DNA of 64,000 bases from Micromonospora globbae (lineage in GTDB: Bacteria > Actinomycetota > Actinomycetes > Mycobacteriales > Micromonosporaceae). The stretch covers positions 186,001 through 250,000 of the forward strand of contig NZ_RAQQ01000005.1 of NCBI RefSeq assembly GCF_003610785.1. Reading direction: 5' to 3'. The position numbers were made by a program, and so were the translations under genes. How positions within the stretch are numbered: position 1 is the stretch's first letter; each line of letters opens with the position of its first letter. Shown piece after piece: positions 61,901 to 64,000 of the stretch. Under the pieces are notes generated by a model. It searched no databases and was not told where the DNA came from. It was given only the letters and a program-made list of their open reading frames with translations.

Positions 61901-62622
61901 CATCTCGCCCCCGGATGGGCCCGGTGCAGCACCTGCATCTCGGCGAGCAGGTACGACAGGTGCTCCGTGTGCAGGCCGTCCCGCCCGCCGGCGGGCGCCC
62001 AGCCGCTCTCCGGCCGGGTGAGCGTCGCCTCGGCCAGCACCTCGGTGACGACCCGCTCGAACTCCGGCCGCAGCGTCGACGGGTCGACCGGCGCGCCCGG
62101 GTCGGGGGCGAACAGCTCCGCCGTGTACGGCCAGATCTCGTCGACGGCGGCCTGCATCCGCCGGTGCGACTCCTCGGTGCCGTCGCCGAGCCGCCGCACC
62201 CAGAGCGAGGCGTGGTCCAGGTGGTACGCCGACTCCTTGCGCGCCTTCGCCCCGATGGCGACCAGCCGCTCGTCGGCGCCGCCGGCCAGCGCGGTGTAGA
62301 GGGGCAGCTGGTACGCGGAGAGGAACAGCAGCTTCGCCATGGTGACGGCGAAGTCCCCGTTGGGCAGCTCGACCAGGAGGCAGTTGCGGAACTCCCGGTC
62401 GTCGCGCAGGAACGCCAGCGCGTCCTCGTCCCGGCCGGCGCCCTCCAGCTCGCCCGCGTACGTGAGCAGCAGCCGGGCCGCGCCGAGCTGGTCGAGGGCG
62501 ATGTTGGCCAGGGCGATGTCCTCCTCCATCTCCGGCGCGCGGGTGGTCCACTCGGCCAGCCGCTGCGCGGCGATGAGCGCGTCGTCGCCGAGCCGGAGGG
62601 TGAACTCGAAGGGGCCGTTCAC
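61897..62622 (-). CDS. paaC: Phenylacetyl-CoA epoxidase structural subunit PaaC
   Basis: A 241-residue ferritin-like helical protein, the structural partner of PaaA. Typical segments: LGDDALIAAQRLAEWTTRAPEMEEDIALANIALDQLGAARLLLTYA and ARKESAYHLDHASLWVRRLGDGTEESHRRMQ. GTG at 62622 overlaps the stop of a bridging mini-ORF (GTGA). Confidence 0.95.
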   Translation of the reverse strand: MNGPFEFTLRLGDDALIAAQRLAEWTTRAPEMEEDIALANIALDQLGAARLLLTYAGELEGAGRDEDALAFLRDDREFRNCLLVELPNGDFAVTMAKLLFLSAYQLPLYTALAGGADERLVAIGAKARKESAYHLDHASLWVRRLGDGTEESHRRMQAAVDEIWPYTAELFAPDPGAPVDPSTLRPEFERVVTEVLAEATLTRPESGWAPAGGRDGLHTEHLSYLLAEMQVLHRAHPGARW

Positions 62623-62702
62623 GCCGTCACCTCGCTCCGCTCGCCGGCGGCGCGAAGCGCCCCGTCGCCGAGCTGGCCGGTTCGCTCGCTCCGCTCGCTC
62701 AC
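62619..62702 (-). CDS. Bridging mini-ORF between paaB and paaC (27 aa)
   Basis: GTG at 62702 overlaps the paaB TGA (GTGA) and the TGA overlaps the paaC GTG (GTGA). The peptide begins [14 protein letters not shown] and ends GERSEVTA. The DNA contains GAGCGAGCGGAGCGAGCG-type words, twice. It is a different repeat from the nuo mini-ORFs but has the same dual-overlap arrangement. Confidence 0.6.
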   Translation of the reverse strand: MSERSERTGQLGDGALRAAGERSEVTA

Positions 62703-62983
62703 AGGTGCGCCACCCCGTCCGGCACCTCGTAGAAGGTGGGGTGGCGGTAGACCTTGTCGGCGGCGGGGTCGAAGAAGGCGTCCTTCTCGTCCGGGCTGGA
62801 CGCGGTGATCGCGCCGGCGGGCACCACCCAGATGGACACGCCCTCCTGCCGGCGGGTGTAGAGGTCCCGGGCGTTGCGCAGGGCCAGCTCCGCGTCGGGG
62901 GCGTGGAGGCTGCCGACGTGGGTGTGCGACAACCCGCGCCGCGCCCGCACGAAGACCTCCCACAGAGGCGACGGATCGCTCAC
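62699..62983 (-). CDS. paaB: Phenylacetyl-CoA epoxidase subunit PaaB
   Basis: A 94-residue small subunit: [47 protein letters not shown] is the family signature. It bridges PaaAC heterodimers. GTG at 62983 overlaps the paaA stop (GTGA). Confidence 0.96.
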   Translation of the reverse strand: MSDPSPLWEVFVRARRGLSHTHVGSLHAPDAELALRNARDLYTRRQEGVSIWVVPAGAITASSPDEKDAFFDPAADKVYRHPTFYEVPDGVAHL

Positions 62984-64000
62984 GCTGCCACCTTCTCCTT
63001 CTTCTCCGCCGCGCGCTTCGCGGCGTACGCCGCCGCGGCCTCCCGTACCCAGGCGCCCTCGGCGTGGGCCCGGCGGCGGTGCGCCATCCGCTGCCGGTTG
63101 CAGGGCCCGTCCCCGGAGATCACCCGCATCAGCTCGTCGTAGTCGGGCTGCGTGAAGTCGTACGCCTGGCGCTCCTCGTTCCAGCGCAGGTCCGGGTCGG
63201 GGATGGTGAGCCCGAGGACCTCGGCCTGCTGCACGCACATGTCGACAAAGCGCTGGCGCAGCTCGTCGTTGGAGAAGCGCTTGATCTTCCACGCCATCGA
63301 CTGCGCGGAGTGCGTCGACTCGCCGTCCGGCGGGCCGAACATGGCCAGCGACGGGTACCACCAGCGGTTCACCGCGTCCTGGGCCATCGCCTTCTGCGCC
63401 GGGGTGCCGTGCGACAGCGAGTGCAGGATCTCGTAGCCCTGCCGCTGGTGGAACGACTCCTCCTTGCAGATGCGGATCATCGCCCGGGCGTACGGCCCGT
63501 AGGAGCAGCGGCACAGCGGCACCTGGTTGACGATCGCCGCGCCGTCGACCAGCCAGCCGATGGCACCGACGTCGGCCCAGGTGAGCGTGGGGTAGTTGAA
63601 GATCGAGCTGTACTTCTGCCGGCCGTTCAGCAGCAGGTCGACCAGTTCGTCCCGGCTCACGCCGAGCGTCTCGGCGGCCGCGTAGAGGTAGAGCCCGTGG
63701 CCGGCCTCGTCCTGGACCTTGGCGAGCAGGATCGCCTTGCGCTTGAGCGAGGGCGCCCGGCTGATCCAGTTCCCCTCCGGCTGCATGCCGATGATCTCGG
63801 AGTGGGCGTGCTGGGCGATCTGCCGGATCAGCGTCTTCCGGTACTTCTCCGGCATCCAGTCCCGTGGCTCGATCTTCTGATCGGCCTCGATGACCTCGGC
63901 GAAGTATCCCGCCAGGTCGTCGTCGGAGGCGGGTGCGCCGCGGCGCTGGCGGGCCGCCGCCTCCCGCAGGGCGGCTTCGGCCGCCTCGACCTCACCGAGC
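62980..64000 (-). CDS. paaA: Phenylacetyl-CoA epoxidase catalytic subunit PaaA, truncated by window edge
   Basis: At least 340 residues; the N-terminus lies beyond the right edge. The diiron oxygenase motifs are [25 protein letters not shown] (ExxH) and [19 protein letters not shown] (the second ExxH), with upstream [41 protein letters not shown]. PaaA converts phenylacetyl-CoA to the ring-1,2-epoxide. First visible gene of paaABCDE. A later internal Met at 63855 is not the start. Confidence 0.96.
   Translation of the reverse strand, partial: LGEVEAAEAALREAAARQRRGAPASDDDLAGYFAEVIEADQKIEPRDWMPEKYRKTLIRQIAQHAHSEIIGMQPEGNWISRAPSLKRKAILLAKVQDEAGHGLYLYAAAETLGVSRDELVDLLLNGRQKYSSIFNYPTLTWADVGAIGWLVDGAAIVNQVPLCRCSYGPYARAMIRICKEESFHQRQGYEILHSLSHGTPAQKAMAQDAVNRWWYPSLAMFGPPDGESTHSAQSMAWKIKRFSNDELRQRFVDMCVQQAEVLGLTIPDPDLRWNEERQAYDFTQPDYDELMRVISGDGPCNRQRMAHRRRAHAEGAWVREAAAAYAAKRAAEKKEKVAA

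Noticed and set aside
1-64000. tRNA or rRNA genes
   Set aside because: No cloverleaf with a GGTTCGA-type loop and acceptor pairing, and no rRNA-like stretch, was seen by eye; a covariance search would be needed to exclude weak cases.

Overview
The window is very GC-rich, uses GTG starts freely and is packed with 1-4 nt stop/start overlaps. It looks like an actinobacterial chromosome, most probably Micromonospora or a close relative in the Micromonosporaceae. The support is a Tad/Ssd locus in the same order as Mycobacterium Rv3654c-Rv3662c, a 6C small RNA at the expected place in that locus, a futalosine-pathway gene (mqnC), type VII secretion genes and a complete actinobacterial nuoA-N operon. 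No rRNA, tRNA, CRISPR array, phage or insertion sequence was recognised.

Layout. (1) 1-5.7 kb, minus: a Tad-like pilus/secretion operon (ssd, tadA, tadB, tadC, a Flp-like DUF4244 peptide, tadE and an edge-truncated TadE-like protein). (2) 5.9-11.3 kb: a serine hydrolase, a 6C RNA with C-rich hairpin loops on the minus strand, a HAD hydrolase, a degenerate Fic-like protein and acetyl-CoA synthetase. (3) 11.5-19.8 kb: three tandem secreted M6 (immune inhibitor A) metalloproteases, each followed by a terminator. (4) 20-31 kb: an alpha/beta hydrolase that has lost its nucleophile, then type VII secretion genes (a giant SseB-domain protein with a small overlapping partner, mycosin, two WXG100 proteins, an EccE-like protein), a small membrane protein, a GNAT and RarD. 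(5) 31-37 kb: a sigma/anti-sigma pair, a PhoX-type phosphatase behind a PHO-box-like repeat, and a divergent IclR/MFS pair. (6) 37-60 kb, minus: polyprenyl diphosphate synthase, nuoN to nuoA, the menaquinone genes menJ, menG and mqnC, and an LPXTG surface protein. (7) 60.3 kb to the edge, minus: paaABCDE for phenylacetyl-CoA epoxidation.

How the genes work together: NDH-1 feeds electrons to menaquinone. The side-chain synthase, the C-methyltransferase (menG), the side-chain reductase (menJ) and a head-group enzyme (mqnC) all lie around the nuo operon. Acs and paaABCDE feed carbon into acetyl-CoA metabolism. The proteases, the PhoX phosphatase and the type VII genes form an exported set.

The most unusual signal is at operon junctions. 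Three nuo junctions (nuoC/nuoD, nuoD/nuoE, nuoF/nuoG) carry copies of one dispersed repeat. Each copy is exactly a tiny ORF whose start overlaps the upstream stop codon and whose stop overlaps the downstream start codon. The nuoL/nuoM and paaB/paaC gaps are bridged in the same way by unrelated mini-ORFs. This resembles mycobacterial MIRU elements and suggests repeats that insert at stop/start overlaps while keeping translational coupling. A second family of dispersed elements is a large palindrome with GATCTTGCA/TGCAAGATC arms, present twice.
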